DNA of 64,000 bases, taken from positions 7,311 to 71,310 of the forward strand of contig NZ_JBQHUB010000014.1 in the NCBI RefSeq assembly GCF_052065415.1, in the 5' to 3' direction. The DNA comes from Pseudoflavonifractor_A sp022772585. Lineage in GTDB: Bacteria > Bacillota > Clostridia > Oscillospirales > Oscillospiraceae. A program made the position numbers and the translations under genes. The notes beneath the pieces were generated by a model. It worked only from the letters and a program-made list of their open reading frames with translations. It did no database searches and had not been told where the DNA came from. Positions 1 to 7,409 of this stretch are shown piece after piece. How positions within the stretch are numbered: the first letter of the stretch is position 1; the number at the start of each line of letters is the position of its first letter.

Positions 1-1
1 G

Positions 2-184
2 CCCGAAATCTTAAGAGTTGGATTACTAAAGGATGAAGAAATCAGAAAACTTATAGAAACTGCCTTCGGAATTACAAACCATATATATTCGGATCGCATA
101 GTTGCTATTGCAGAGGGAAATGCGCGACTGGCTAACGCTCATTGCAATGCCTCCATTTGCTTACCGTGGGATGCTTTTGTATAA
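2..184 (+). CDS. C-terminal fragment of a P-loop (STAND/AAA-like) ATPase, partial
   Basis: The reading frame enters from outside the window and ends at TAA (182-184), giving 60 residues. It contains RIVAIAEGNARLA, which resembles the sensor/arginine region (GNxRLA) seen in many STAND-type and AAA-like ATPases. The protein ends only about 20 residues after that motif, so it may be truncated. Base composition is clearly more AT-rich than the rest of the window, consistent with the edge of a transferred segment. Family assignment rests on one short motif and is tentative. Confidence 0.4.
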   Translation, partial: PEILRVGLLKDEEIRKLIETAFGITNHIYSDRIVAIAEGNARLANAHCNASICLPWDAFV

Positions 185-364
185 TTTGAAATGTCGTTCT
201 TTATATCTGAGAGTACAACGCTTTTGACGAATATAATACCATATATGCATAAGACCATCAATGCAGGCAAAAAGAATCGCAAGTGAAATCGACATCTCTC
301 TTTCGATCATAAGTCAGGAAAAGTGGCCCTTTTTCATCAGAACGCCTGAAGTAAAACATATTGC

Positions 365-391
365 AAACGCTTCCCCATAAGGGAAACGTTT
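365..391 (-). terminator. Weak hairpin after the sirtuin gene
   Basis: Arms AAACGCTTCCC (365-375) and GGGAAACGTTT (381-391) pair with one G-T wobble and a 5-base loop, just downstream of the minus-strand sirtuin stop. There is no long T-run, so termination is only plausible. The rest of 185-407 is AT-rich and shows no gene. Confidence 0.4.
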
Positions 392-407
392 CTTCGTATT
401 CATTCAA

Positions 408-1277
408 TTATTTCAGCTCACACAGCACTGTACCAATATCGCCATCGAGCAGAATGGACTGCGCTTCAAGGCCTTTCATTGTGACAGCATCGCCAAGATT
501 AACGCAGGCGTAAGTAGCCTTAGGATTCTGCGCCGTCATACGCAGGAATGGCACTTTGATGATGCCGGGGGTATTGCCGCCGACGCCGAACTCCAGGAAC
601 AGGATACGTCCGTTCATGTACCGACGCAGGAAATCTTCATACCGATGCGCTGCGGCGTACCAGCCGTCATCCTGCACGAAAGTATCGTCCGCGCGCAGGT
701 TCATGGTCATGGGCTTGCCGCACTTGGGACAATATGGAATCAGCTCAGAAGGGACACGCATATCCGCCTGCTCTGCGATCATCCGGCGGACAACAGCCTC
801 GTTATCATAAGTCTCCTGATGACACGGCTCGCTGCACTGCCAGAGGCCGTAGTCGCCCTGGGTGTAGAACAGCCGCATCTTATCAAAACCAGCCAACTGA
901 AATTGATGGTCCACATTGGTGGTCAGGACAAAGTAATTCCTGCCCTTGACAAGCTCCAGCAGGTCCATATAGGGCTTTCCGGGTGTCACATCGTAACGGT
1001 TGTAGTAGATGTGGCGGCTCCACCAGGCCCAGTATTCCTCCTGAGAGAGAAACGGATAAAAGCCGCCGGAATACATATCGGTGATGCCGTACTTCTCATG
1101 GAAGTCGGAGAAGTATTTCAGAAAGCGCTCGCCGCCATAGGTCAGACCGGCTGAGGTGGAAAGCCCGGAGCCCGCGCCGATGAGGATGGCATCGGCGCTT
1201 TGCAGCTCAGCCTTCAGACGCTGAATTTTCTGAGAGTAATCGACCGTAGATTTCGAGGTCCAGGTCTTTGAAAACAT
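408..1277 (-). CDS. SirTM-class (class M) sirtuin, probable NAD-dependent protein ADP-ribosyltransferase
   Basis: A 289-residue Sir2-fold protein. Visible motifs are GAGSGLSTSAG near residue 34, TTNVDHQF with Asn121, YTQG with Gln140, zinc ligands C148/C152 and C183/C186, and FGVGGNTPG near 235. In deacetylating sirtuins the catalytic histidine lies in an LHG motif. Here that position is Gln140, the substitution that defines the SirTM class described in Streptococcus and Staphylococcus, which ADP-ribosylates a lipoylated GcvH-like carrier. The start has a good AAGGTG site 8-9 bases upstream and lies 71 bp inside the preceding macrodomain gene, so the two are translationally linked. No GcvH-like or LplA2 gene is in view. 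Class assignment is confident; the substrate is inferred. Confidence 0.85.
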   Translation of the reverse strand: MFSKTWTSKSTVDYSQKIQRLKAELQSADAILIGAGSGLSTSAGLTYGGERFLKYFSDFHEKYGITDMYSGGFYPFLSQEEYWAWWSRHIYYNRYDVTPGKPYMDLLELVKGRNYFVLTTNVDHQFQLAGFDKMRLFYTQGDYGLWQCSEPCHQETYDNEAVVRRMIAEQADMRVPSELIPYCPKCGKPMTMNLRADDTFVQDDGWYAAAHRYEDFLRRYMNGRILFLEFGVGGNTPGIIKVPFLRMTAQNPKATYACVNLGDAVTMKGLEAQSILLDGDIGTVLCELK

Positions 1278-2001
1278 TGAAAATCACCTTCATTTCGCTG
1301 CCGGTTTCTGCCTTAAACTTTCGTACAGTCTCCACGGCAATCTCAGCGGCCCGCTGATTGGGGAAGTGGAACACGCCGGTGGAGATGCAGCAGAACGCAA
1401 TACTCCTCACGCCGTTTTGCCCGGCCAGTTCCAGACAGGAACGGTAGCAGGAGGCTAGCAGGCGCTCATCCTCCGGGGTCACACGGCCCTGAATGATGGG
1501 GCCGACGGTATGCAGCACATAGTCGCAGGGCAGGTTGTAGCCTAAAGTGATTTTGGCCTGTCCGGTAGGCTCCTCATGGCCCTGGTGCTCCATGAGCTCA
1601 GCGCAATCCAGCCGGAGCTGGATGCCCGCAAAAGTATGGATGCAGTTGTCGATGCAGGCGTGGCACGGCACATAGCAGCCCGTCATGCCGCTGTTTGCGG
1701 CGTTGACAATGGCGCCGCACTCCAGTCGAGTGATGTCGCCCTTCCAGAGGTAGAAATCGCCGCAAACCGGCTCCAAATCGGCCAAGCGGGTGATGCCTGT
1801 AGCTTCGATCTCCTGACGCAGGTATTCGTCCTGCACGGTCAGGAATTCGGTGTCGATGGCTTGGGGGCGGCGGATGTTCATCAGGGAGCGCAGCATACGC
1901 TTTTGCTCATAGTCGTCCGCCGGGACTTCCATGCCGCGATAACGCCTGTCCTCGTCCAGCAGCCGCTTGATGAGAAATACTCTTCTTTCAGCCTGATTCA
2001 T
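1207..2001 (-). CDS. Zinc-dependent macrodomain protein (SirTM partner, probable ADP-ribosyl hydrolase)
   Basis: A 264-residue protein with a helical N-terminal part (about 1-85) and a macrodomain (about 86-255). Visible motifs are KGDITRLECGAIVNAAN, then MTGCYVPCHACI with clustered C109, C113, H114 and C116, and the later ISTGVFHFP loop that binds the distal ribose. The cysteine/histidine cluster marks the zinc-containing macrodomains paired with SirTM sirtuins, which remove ADP-ribose from the sirtuin's target. The 3' end overlaps the sirtuin gene by 71 bp, unusually long for a bacterial operon overlap. Together they would form a write-and-erase pair for reversible ADP-ribosylation. Confidence 0.85.
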   Translation of the reverse strand: MNQAERRVFLIKRLLDEDRRYRGMEVPADDYEQKRMLRSLMNIRRPQAIDTEFLTVQDEYLRQEIEATGITRLADLEPVCGDFYLWKGDITRLECGAIVNAANSGMTGCYVPCHACIDNCIHTFAGIQLRLDCAELMEHQGHEEPTGQAKITLGYNLPCDYVLHTVGPIIQGRVTPEDERLLASCYRSCLELAGQNGVRSIAFCCISTGVFHFPNQRAAEIAVETVRKFKAETGSEMKVIFNVFKDLDLEIYGRLLSENSASEG

Positions 2002-2019
2002 ATGCTTTTCTCCTACACG

Positions 2020-2057
2020 AAGATTGCCCGCCCTTTCGCAGAGCGGGCAATCTTTTT
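2020..2057 (-). terminator. Hairpin between the PNPOx-like gene and the macrodomain gene
   Basis: A 12-bp stem, AAGATTGCCCGC (2020-2031) with GCGGGCAATCTT (2043-2054). A five-T run (2053-2057) follows on the plus strand and a matching A-run precedes it on the minus strand. It sits at the stop codon of the PNPOx-like gene and probably insulates it from the macrodomain-sirtuin pair. Confidence 0.6.
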
Positions 2058-2448
2058 AGAATTTGTGGACTTCAGGATCTGCGGTAAAGGAGCTGAAGGT
2101 GGCGACGGCATTCTTCAGGTACAGCACCTGAGTATTGCCGTCATTCTCATCGTACATGGCCCGCAGGTTGGTGTAGTCGTCCAACATGGACTTCTTGGCT
2201 TCTACGCGGTCATCCTCCACCAGTTCAGCGGCAACGCGGAGCCACACGCCGTCCTTGAAGGCGCAGATCTCGCACTTGGGGTTGGCGGCCAGCTGTTTGG
2301 ACACGGACTTGGATTTGCCGGTCTGAATATACAGCTTACCCTCGAAGATATGGGCAGTGCCGAAGGGGCGGACGCGGGGCTGATCGCCCTCCACAGTGGC
2401 CAGGTAGTATGTACCAGCAGACTTCAGAAATTCGCATACTTTTTCCAT
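2056..2448 (-). CDS. Pyridoxamine 5'-phosphate oxidase-like flavin-binding protein
   Basis: 130 residues with the split-barrel FMN-binding pattern of the PNPOx-like family: GTYYLATVEGDQPRVRPFG near residue 12, then LYIQTGKSKSVSKQL and a conserved C-terminal strand. Such short proteins bind FMN or related flavins and usually act as small oxidoreductases of unknown substrate. A GGAGG site lies 8 bases before ATG. The gene is divergent from an HxlR regulator, and the two -10 boxes overlap, so it is likely the regulator's target. The physiological substrate cannot be read from sequence. Confidence 0.8.
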   Translation of the reverse strand: MEKVCEFLKSAGTYYLATVEGDQPRVRPFGTAHIFEGKLYIQTGKSKSVSKQLAANPKCEICAFKDGVWLRVAAELVEDDRVEAKKSMLDDYTNLRAMYDENDGNTQVLYLKNAVATFSSFTADPEVHKF

Positions 2449-2475
2449 GAGAGATACCTCCGTTTATTTGATTGC

Positions 2476-2504
2476 TTGACGCATCATGGTTTTTCTTATA
2501 TGAT
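2476..2504 (+). promoter_or_regulatory. Promoter of the HxlR regulator
   Basis: TTGACG (2476-2481), 17-bp spacer, TATGAT (2499-2504). Its -10 box overlaps the -10 box of the opposing promoter for the PNPOx-like gene. Confidence 0.7.
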
Positions 2505-2528
2505 ACAGTTAAAAGTTTCTCTTGTAAA
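2500..2528 (-). promoter_or_regulatory. Promoter of the PNPOx-like gene
   Basis: Read on the minus strand: TTTACA (complement of 2523-2528), 17-bp spacer, TATCAT (complement of 2500-2505). It lies face to face with the HxlR promoter, so the two probably exclude each other. Confidence 0.65.
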
Positions 2529-2534
2529 GTAGGT

Positions 2535-2569
2535 ACTATTTTGTTATATAGTCACCAAATAGAAACTAT
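2535..2569. promoter_or_regulatory. Candidate HxlR operator (ACTAT/ATAGT half-sites)
   Basis: Half-sites ACTAT (2535-2539), ATAGT (2548-2552), ATAG (2559-2562) and ACTAT (2565-2569) form two imperfect inverted repeats between the promoter and the HxlR ribosome binding site. HxlR proteins usually bind such short dyads in divergent promoters. The exact site is inferred. Confidence 0.45.
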
Positions 2570-2582
2570 TGGAGGATTTATG

Positions 2583-2897
2583 ATGGAACTGCCTGCATGT
2601 CCGGTGGAAACTACCCTGATGCTCATCGGGGACAAATGGAAGGTGCTGATCCTGCGGGATCTGATGGACGGCACCAAGCGCTTCGGCGAACTGAAAAAGT
2701 CCATCGGTACGGTATCCCAGAAGGTGCTGACTGCCCAACTCCGGGACATGGAGGAGAAGGGACTGCTCACCCGCAAGGTCTATGCTGAGGTGCCGCCAAG
2801 GGTGGAGTATACTCTCACCGAGACCGGCTATAGTCTGAAGCCAGTTTTGGACGCCATGGGGACCTGGGGTGCGGACTATCAGGCGAAGAACGGATAA
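2583..2897 (+). CDS. HxlR-family transcriptional regulator
   Basis: 104 residues from ATG 2583, which sits 7 bases after GGAGG; ATG 2580 is also in frame but too close to it. The HxlR signature is clear: CPVETTLMLIGDKWKVLILR near the N terminus, then FGELKKSIGTVSQKVLTAQL as the recognition helix region and a C-terminal wing (PPRVEYTLTETG). The cysteine near residue 6 is the conserved HxlR position used for thiol or electrophile sensing in HypR/QorR-type members. It is divergent from the PNPOx-like gene and 11 bp ahead of a deformylase-like gene, so it may control both sides. Confidence 0.9.
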   Translation: MELPACPVETTLMLIGDKWKVLILRDLMDGTKRFGELKKSIGTVSQKVLTAQLRDMEEKGLLTRKVYAEVPPRVEYTLTETGYSLKPVLDAMGTWGADYQAKNG

Positions 2898-2908
2898 GGA
2901 GAACAACA

Positions 2909-3319
2909 ATGGTTCGTGAAATATGCAGAGACGAGGCTTTTCTCGCCCAAAAGGCGGAGCCCGCCACGGTTGACGATCTCGGCGTGGCGCAGGATCTGCT
3001 GGAAACATTGGCCGCCCATAAGGATGCCTGCGTGGGTATGGCGGCGAATATGATTGGCGTCAACAAACGCATCATCGCCTTTGACAACGAGGGCGAATAC
3101 ACGGTCATGTTCAATCCCGTCATCATCAAGCAGTCCGGGCTGTATGAGGCCGAGGAGGGCTACCTGTCCCTCATCGGTACACGGCGCACAAAGCGCTTCC
3201 AGACCATCAAGGTGCAATGGCAGAACGAGAAGTTTCAAACACGTCTCAAGACCTTCACTGGCTGGACGGCGGAGATCATTCAGCACGAGATCGACCATTG
3301 CGAAGGGATCATCGTATGA
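2909..3319 (+). CDS. Peptide deformylase-like protein with altered metal site
   Basis: 136 residues of the polypeptide deformylase fold. Motif 1 reads VGMAANMIG, with Met where deformylases carry the conserved Gln. Motif 2 reads EEGYLSL, where the metal-binding Cys of EGCLS is Tyr. Motif 3, QHEIDH, is intact and supplies both His ligands and the catalytic Glu. Related short Firmicutes proteins share the Met but keep the Cys. A tyrosine there removes one of three protein ligands, so ordinary deformylase activity is doubtful. The gene follows the HxlR regulator and overlaps the next gene by ATGA. Confidence 0.8.
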   Translation: MVREICRDEAFLAQKAEPATVDDLGVAQDLLETLAAHKDACVGMAANMIGVNKRIIAFDNEGEYTVMFNPVIIKQSGLYEAEEGYLSLIGTRRTKRFQTIKVQWQNEKFQTRLKTFTGWTAEIIQHEIDHCEGIIV

Positions 3320-4044
3320 AGAAAAGGACGAGAAGCATCCTGTCCGCGTGTCTGGCGCTCCTTTTCGTCTTAGGGGTTGGCGGCTATGCCTATGTGTCCG
3401 ATTATTACCATGCCGATGAGACAGCATTGGAAGCTATGGCCTATCAGACAGACAGTGTGCAGGCGGAGTTGGATGGGAATGTGACCTGGTTTGTCCCGGA
3501 AAACCCCGTAGCGGGACTGATTTTCTACCCTGGTGGTAAGGTGGAGAATACGGCCTATGCGCCCCTGATGCGCGCCTGTGCGGAAAACGGTATTCTCTGC
3601 GCGCTGGTGCGGATGCCTGGCAATCTGGCTGTCCTGGATGCTAACGCTGCGGATGGACTCCAACAAGAACATCCGGAGATCACAACCTGGTACATAGCCG
3701 GACACTCTCTGGGAGGTGCCATGGCAGCGGGCTATGCTGCGGCACACGAGAAGGACTTCGACGGGCTGATTCTGCTGGCCGCCTATTCCACAAAGGATCT
3801 CTCACAGACAACCCTGCGGGTGCTCTCTGTCTATGGCTCGGAGGACGGGGTGATGAATCGGGAATCCTATGAAAAGAATCGTTCAAATCTTCCCGCAGAT
3901 ACCACGGAAGTCGTTCTGGACGGCGGTTGCCACGCCCAGTTTGGCAGTTATGGTCCGCAGGATGGTGACGGCGTCCCCACTATTTCGGGCGAGGAACAGG
4001 TTCGGCGGACCGCAGGAGTGATTGCAGCTTTCATCGGACAGTAA
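3316..4044 (+). CDS. Secreted or membrane-anchored alpha/beta hydrolase
   Basis: 242 residues from ATG 3316, which overlaps the preceding TGA. Residues 1-28 form a signal anchor (KKRTRS, then a hydrophobic run). The hydrolase core has the nucleophile elbow GHSLGG, an acid in YGSEDG and a C-terminal histidine in GGCHAQFG, so a complete Ser-Asp-His triad can be proposed. The family hydrolyses esters, lipids or acylated compounds outside the membrane; the substrate is unknown. It is coupled upstream to the deformylase-like gene and lies 11 bp before the EFR1 ferredoxin gene. Confidence 0.8.
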   Translation: MKKRTRSILSACLALLFVLGVGGYAYVSDYYHADETALEAMAYQTDSVQAELDGNVTWFVPENPVAGLIFYPGGKVENTAYAPLMRACAENGILCALVRMPGNLAVLDANAADGLQQEHPEITTWYIAGHSLGGAMAAGYAAAHEKDFDGLILLAAYSTKDLSQTTLRVLSVYGSEDGVMNRESYEKNRSNLPADTTEVVLDGGCHAQFGSYGPQDGDGVPTISGEEQVRRTAGVIAAFIGQ

Positions 4045-4055
4045 GGAGGTCCAGT

Positions 4056-4805
4056 ATGGTACTCTATTTCAGCGGTACCGGGAACAGCCGGTACATCGCC
4101 CAGCGCATTGCGGAAGCCCTGGGCGACGAGCTTCTCAGCATGAACGACCGCATCAAAGCGGGTGATACTTCGCCGGTCACATCCGATGAGCGACTGGTCA
4201 TCGTCACGCCCACCAATGCGTGGCGTATCCCGCGCATTGTGCGTGACTGGCTGGTTAAAACGAGCTTTCCGAATGCAAAACAGGCGTGGTTTGTGATGAC
4301 CTGCGGCAGCGAGATCGGCAATGCCGCCAAATATAACCGCGGGCTCTGCCAGGGGAAACAACTCACCTATATGGGCACGGCGCAGATCATCATGCCGGAG
4401 AATTACATTGCCATGTTCAACGCGCCCCAGGCGGAGGAAGCGCGGCAGATCGTTGCCAGGGCGGAGCCGGACATTGACCGTGTGGCCTCCGCCATCGCAG
4501 AGAATCAAGCGTTCACACCGCCCCGCAATAATTTCTATGACCGCTTCATGAGCGGCCCAGTGAATCCGATCTTCTATTCTTTCTTCGTCAAAGCGAACGC
4601 CTTTACGGCCGGCGATGCCTGCACCGGCTGCGGTCAGTGTGCCAAGCTCTGCCCAACGAACAACATCACGATTCAAAACGGTAAGCCTGTCTGGGACGGC
4701 AACTGCACCCACTGCATGGCCTGCATCTGCCGCTGCCCGGCGGAAGCCATCGAGTACGGTAAAAAGAGCCTGGGCAAGCCCAGGTATCATTTCGAGGCGC
4801 TTTAA
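4056..4805 (+). CDS. EFR1-family flavodoxin-ferredoxin fusion protein
   Basis: 249 residues. The N-terminal flavodoxin-like half starts with YFSGTGNSRYIAQ, the phosphate loop for FMN. The C-terminal part (about 185-235) carries two 4Fe-4S clusters, CTGCGQCAKLCP and CTHCMACICRCP. Such proteins are cytoplasmic electron carriers that link low-potential ferredoxin electrons to flavin chemistry in anaerobes. A TAAGGAGG site precedes the ATG by about 7 bases. It ends the HxlR-led cluster; a hairpin follows. Confidence 0.88.
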   Translation: MVLYFSGTGNSRYIAQRIAEALGDELLSMNDRIKAGDTSPVTSDERLVIVTPTNAWRIPRIVRDWLVKTSFPNAKQAWFVMTCGSEIGNAAKYNRGLCQGKQLTYMGTAQIIMPENYIAMFNAPQAEEARQIVARAEPDIDRVASAIAENQAFTPPRNNFYDRFMSGPVNPIFYSFFVKANAFTAGDACTGCGQCAKLCPTNNITIQNGKPVWDGNCTHCMACICRCPAEAIEYGKKSLGKPRYHFEAL

Positions 4806-4818
4806 AAAGTGAAAAAGT

Positions 4819-4841
4819 CCGGAGAGCAAGCTGCTCTCCGG
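4819..4841. terminator. Bidirectional terminator between EFR1 and MerR genes
   Basis: Nine-bp stem CCGGAGAGC (4819-4827) with GCTCTCCGG (4833-4841). On the minus strand a T-rich tract follows, favouring the MerR transcript; on the plus strand CTTTCTC follows. Confidence 0.7.
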
Positions 4842-4851
4842 CTTTCTCGTT

Positions 4852-5298
4852 CTATTCATCCATGCTGTGTGCATGTTCATAAGCCCGCCGGATATCCTCC
4901 GGCATTTCCTCCGGCCGCAAACTGGAAAGACGGTCCTCGTTTCCGTCCCGAATCGCCTGTTCATAATACCAGCACTTGAAACGCAGCATATCCAGGACCC
5001 GGTTCATCCGCTCGATCTCCGCCTCCACCGCCGCCTTCTGATGGAGGAACAGCTCCCGCCGCTGTGGATAGGTTTCGCTGCCCTGTACGCACCACGCCAT
5101 GAACTGTTTGATGTCCTTGATCTCCAGGCCGGACTTTTTCAGGCACTCGATCACGCGGAGGGCTTCCAGCTCTTTTTCTCCGAATTTTCGGATGCCGGAA
5201 TCTCTTTGGATCGTGGGGAACAGTCCTTCCTTGTCATAATACCGCAGTGTGGATATGGGCAGATCAAACATCTCAGACACCTGGCCGATGGTATACAT
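4852..5298 (-). CDS. MerR-family transcriptional regulator
   Basis: 148 residues: an N-terminal winged helix (MYTIGQVSEMFDLPISTLRY, then YDKEGLFP), a dimerisation coiled coil near 85-115 and a short C-terminal effector region rich in Arg and Glu. No conserved metal-binding cysteine cluster is visible, so it more likely belongs to the organic-stress (AdhR/NmlR-like) branch. A GGAGGGAG site precedes ATG. The divergent gene encodes a flavin reductase whose promoter has the long spacer and dyad typical of MerR targets, so it is the probable activator of the 5.4-7.9 kb cluster. Confidence 0.9.
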   Translation of the reverse strand: MYTIGQVSEMFDLPISTLRYYDKEGLFPTIQRDSGIRKFGEKELEALRVIECLKKSGLEIKDIKQFMAWCVQGSETYPQRRELFLHQKAAVEAEIERMNRVLDMLRFKCWYYEQAIRDGNEDRLSSLRPEEMPEDIRRAYEHAHSMDE

Positions 5299-5331
5299 GG
5301 AACTCCCTCCAAAAAACTTTCAAAATAATGC

Positions 5332-5362
5332 TTGACCTAAAGTTAGGTTTAGGTACTATCAT
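5332..5362 (+). promoter_or_regulatory. MerR-type promoter with 19-bp spacer and operator dyad
   Basis: TTGACC (5332-5337) and TATCAT (5357-5362) are 19 bp apart. The spacer region holds a perfect inverted repeat ACCTAAA (5335-5341) - 6 bp - TTTAGGT (5348-5354). An over-long spacer filled by a dyad is the hallmark of MerR-activated promoters, where the bound regulator untwists the DNA. Confidence 0.8.
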
Positions 5363-5412
5363 GAGTTTATCAGCAAAACAATCACAATGCAAGACACAAA
5401 AAGGAGTTTTTT

Positions 5413-5952
5413 ATGAGCAAGAATGTTTTGATTATTTCTTCCAGTCCCCGCAAGGGCGGCAATTCCGAAACGTTGGCTGCATCCTTCGCGAAAGGTGCCG
5501 GGGAAGCCGGTCACACGGTAGAAACCGTTTATCTTCGGGAGAAAAATTACGGTTTCTGCAAGGGCTGTCTGGCTTGTCTCAAGGTTGGCCATTGCTTGAT
5601 CGACGATGACGCGGTGGAGATCGCCGCCAGGATGCACGATGCGGATGTGCTGGTATTTGCCACGCCCGTTTACTATTACAGCGTCAGCGGTCAGCTCAAG
5701 ACCATGCTGGATCGTGCCAACCCTCTCTTTGACTCCGATTACGCCTTCACCAAGGCATATCTTCTGGCAGCTGCGGCTGAGGATGGGGAAGAAACGGTGG
5801 AAGGAACCGTCAAAGCCGTACAGGGCTGGGTGGACTGCTTTGAACGGTGTGAGCTGGCGGGCACCGTCTTTGCCGGCGGCGTCAACGGTGTAGGCGACAT
5901 TGCCGGACATCCGGCACTGGAGGAAGCCTATCAGATGGGTAAGGAGGTCTGA
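5413..5952 (+). CDS. NADPH-dependent FMN reductase / flavodoxin-like oxidoreductase
   Basis: 179 residues with the flavodoxin-like start VLIISSSPRKGGNSETLA, a CKGCLACLKVGHC cysteine patch near residue 53 and the flavin-contacting TPVYYYSVSGQLKTMLDR. This iron-sulfur-flavoprotein-like group reduces quinones or small electrophiles using NAD(P)H. The GGAG site is spaced normally. It is first in a plus-strand cluster running to 7.88 kb, read from the MerR-type promoter, and ends two bases before the next gene. Confidence 0.85.
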   Translation: MSKNVLIISSSPRKGGNSETLAASFAKGAGEAGHTVETVYLREKNYGFCKGCLACLKVGHCLIDDDAVEIAARMHDADVLVFATPVYYYSVSGQLKTMLDRANPLFDSDYAFTKAYLLAAAAEDGEETVEGTVKAVQGWVDCFERCELAGTVFAGGVNGVGDIAGHPALEEAYQMGKEV

Positions 5953-5954
5953 GT

Positions 5955-6926
5955 ATGGAGCAACTGAATTTGACACAGGAATGGGACAAGACCTTTTCCA
6001 AAAGCGAAAAAGTAGACCATCGCAAGGTTACCTTCCATAACCGTTATGGAATCACCCTTGCGGCGGATCTATATATTCCGAAACATGCGGAGGGCAAGCT
6101 CCCGGCCCTTGCGGTGAGCGGACCCTTCGGCGCGGTCAAAGAGCAGTCCTCCGGGCTGTACGCACAGGCTATGGCCCAGCGGGGCTTCCTGACCATCGCT
6201 TTTGACCCGTCCTTTACGGGGGAGAGCGGCGGCAGTCCCCGGTATGTGGCTTCCCCGGACATCAACACAGAGGACTTCTCCGCGGCGGTGGATTTCCTTT
6301 CCGTTCAGGGCAATGTGGACCCGGAGAGGATCGGGATCATCGGTATCTGCGGCTGGGGCGGCATGGCGCTGAACGCGGCGGCCAATGACACCAGGATCAA
6401 GGCAACCGTCGCATCCACCATGTATGACATGACTCGGGTGAGCACGAAAGGGTACTTTGACGCAGAAGACAGCGAGGAAGCGCGCTACGAAAAACGCAGG
6501 GCCCTGAATGCACAGCGGACGGCCGACTACAAAAGCGGGACCTATGCCCGGGCGGGCGGCGTGGTGGACCCGCTGCCGGAGGACGCGCCCTTCTTTGTGA
6601 AAGACTACTACGACTATTATAAGACCAGCCGTGGGTATCACCCGCGGTCGCTGAACTCCAACGAGGGCTGGAATGTCACCTCTGCGTTGCCCTTCCTGAA
6701 TATGCCGCTTTTGCAGTACAGCCACGAGATCCGCAGCGCGGTACTGCTGATCCACGGAGAGAAGGCACATTCCTGCTACTTCAGCAGGGACGCCTTTGAA
6801 AAGCTGACCGGCGACAACAAGGAGCTGCTCCTCATTCCAGGTGCGGTGCATACCGACCTCTATGACCGGTTGGATGTGATCCCCTTTGACAAAATGGAAG
6901 CGTTCTTCCGGCAATATATGGGTTGA
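5955..6926 (+). CDS. Alpha/beta hydrolase, YcjY/dienelactone-hydrolase-like with cysteine nucleophile
   Basis: 323 residues. Features are GPFGAVKEQSSGLYAQ (oxyanion region), GFLTIAFDPSFTGESGG, and the nucleophile elbow GICGWGG, where Cys replaces the usual Ser as in dienelactone hydrolases. A late acid (LIHGEKAHSC region) and His in GAVHTDLYD complete the proposed triad. Several plasmid- or stress-linked homologues sit beside flavin reductases, as here. It starts 2 bp after the previous stop behind AAGGAGG, so the two are co-translated. The substrate is unknown. Confidence 0.82.
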   Translation: MEQLNLTQEWDKTFSKSEKVDHRKVTFHNRYGITLAADLYIPKHAEGKLPALAVSGPFGAVKEQSSGLYAQAMAQRGFLTIAFDPSFTGESGGSPRYVASPDINTEDFSAAVDFLSVQGNVDPERIGIIGICGWGGMALNAAANDTRIKATVASTMYDMTRVSTKGYFDAEDSEEARYEKRRALNAQRTADYKSGTYARAGGVVDPLPEDAPFFVKDYYDYYKTSRGYHPRSLNSNEGWNVTSALPFLNMPLLQYSHEIRSAVLLIHGEKAHSCYFSRDAFEKLTGDNKELLLIPGAVHTDLYDRLDVIPFDKMEAFFRQYMG

Positions 6927-6967
6927 TTGCTTCAGAGATGAAAACAGACGGAAACGAGGCGTACATC

Positions 6968-7408
6968 ATGAAAACAATGGATCAAGAAGTATTTGCGCAG
7001 CAAAATGCATTTGGCCTTGGGACGGAGAACACGGCCTATGCCCGGTATTTCAGCGGGCAGTCGTATCTGAATCCGCTGACGAAGCCGGAAAGCGGGCTTT
7101 TTTGGGCAAATGTCACTTTTGAGCCGGGATGCCGGAATAACTGGCATATCCACCACGCGAAAAAAGGCGGCGGCCAGCTGCTGATCTGCACCGCCGGTGA
7201 GGGGTGGTATCAGGAGGCGGGGAAAGCGCCGGTGCCGCTCACTGCCGGCACGGTCATTACCATCCCGCCCGAAGTCAAGCATTGGCATGGCGCGAAGAAA
7301 GACAGCTGGTTCTCCCATATCGCCGCAGAGATCCCCGGAGAGGATACCTCCAACGAGTGGTGCGAACCGGTCAGCGAGGAAGAATATAACGAATTGGAGA
7401 AATGCTGA
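6968..7408 (+). CDS. Cupin-domain protein
   Basis: 146 residues from ATG 6968; earlier in-frame TTG 6923 and ATG 6938 exist but none has a strong ribosome site. The cupin metal motif is seen in NNWHIHHAKKGGGQLL and its partner in PPEVKHWHGA, giving a 3-His metal centre. Homologues accompany carboxymuconolactone decarboxylase-like or quinone-stress enzymes. It lies between a hydrolase and a flavodoxin in one operon, so it may act on the same small molecules. Confidence 0.8.
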   Translation: MKTMDQEVFAQQNAFGLGTENTAYARYFSGQSYLNPLTKPESGLFWANVTFEPGCRNNWHIHHAKKGGGQLLICTAGEGWYQEAGKAPVPLTAGTVITIPPEVKHWHGAKKDSWFSHIAAEIPGEDTSNEWCEPVSEEEYNELEKC

Positions 7409-7409
7409 A

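Noticed and set aside
408..2001. Antiphage defence role for the Sir2-like protein
   Set aside because: Defence Sir2 proteins are NADases fused to or paired with other effectors; here the SirTM residues and macrodomain partner point to reversible protein ADP-ribosylation.
6923..6970. TTG 6923 or ATG 6938 as start of the cupin gene
   Set aside because: Neither is preceded by a ribosome site, TTG 6923 overlaps the upstream stop, and homologous cupins begin near ATG 6968; the choice remains moderately uncertain.
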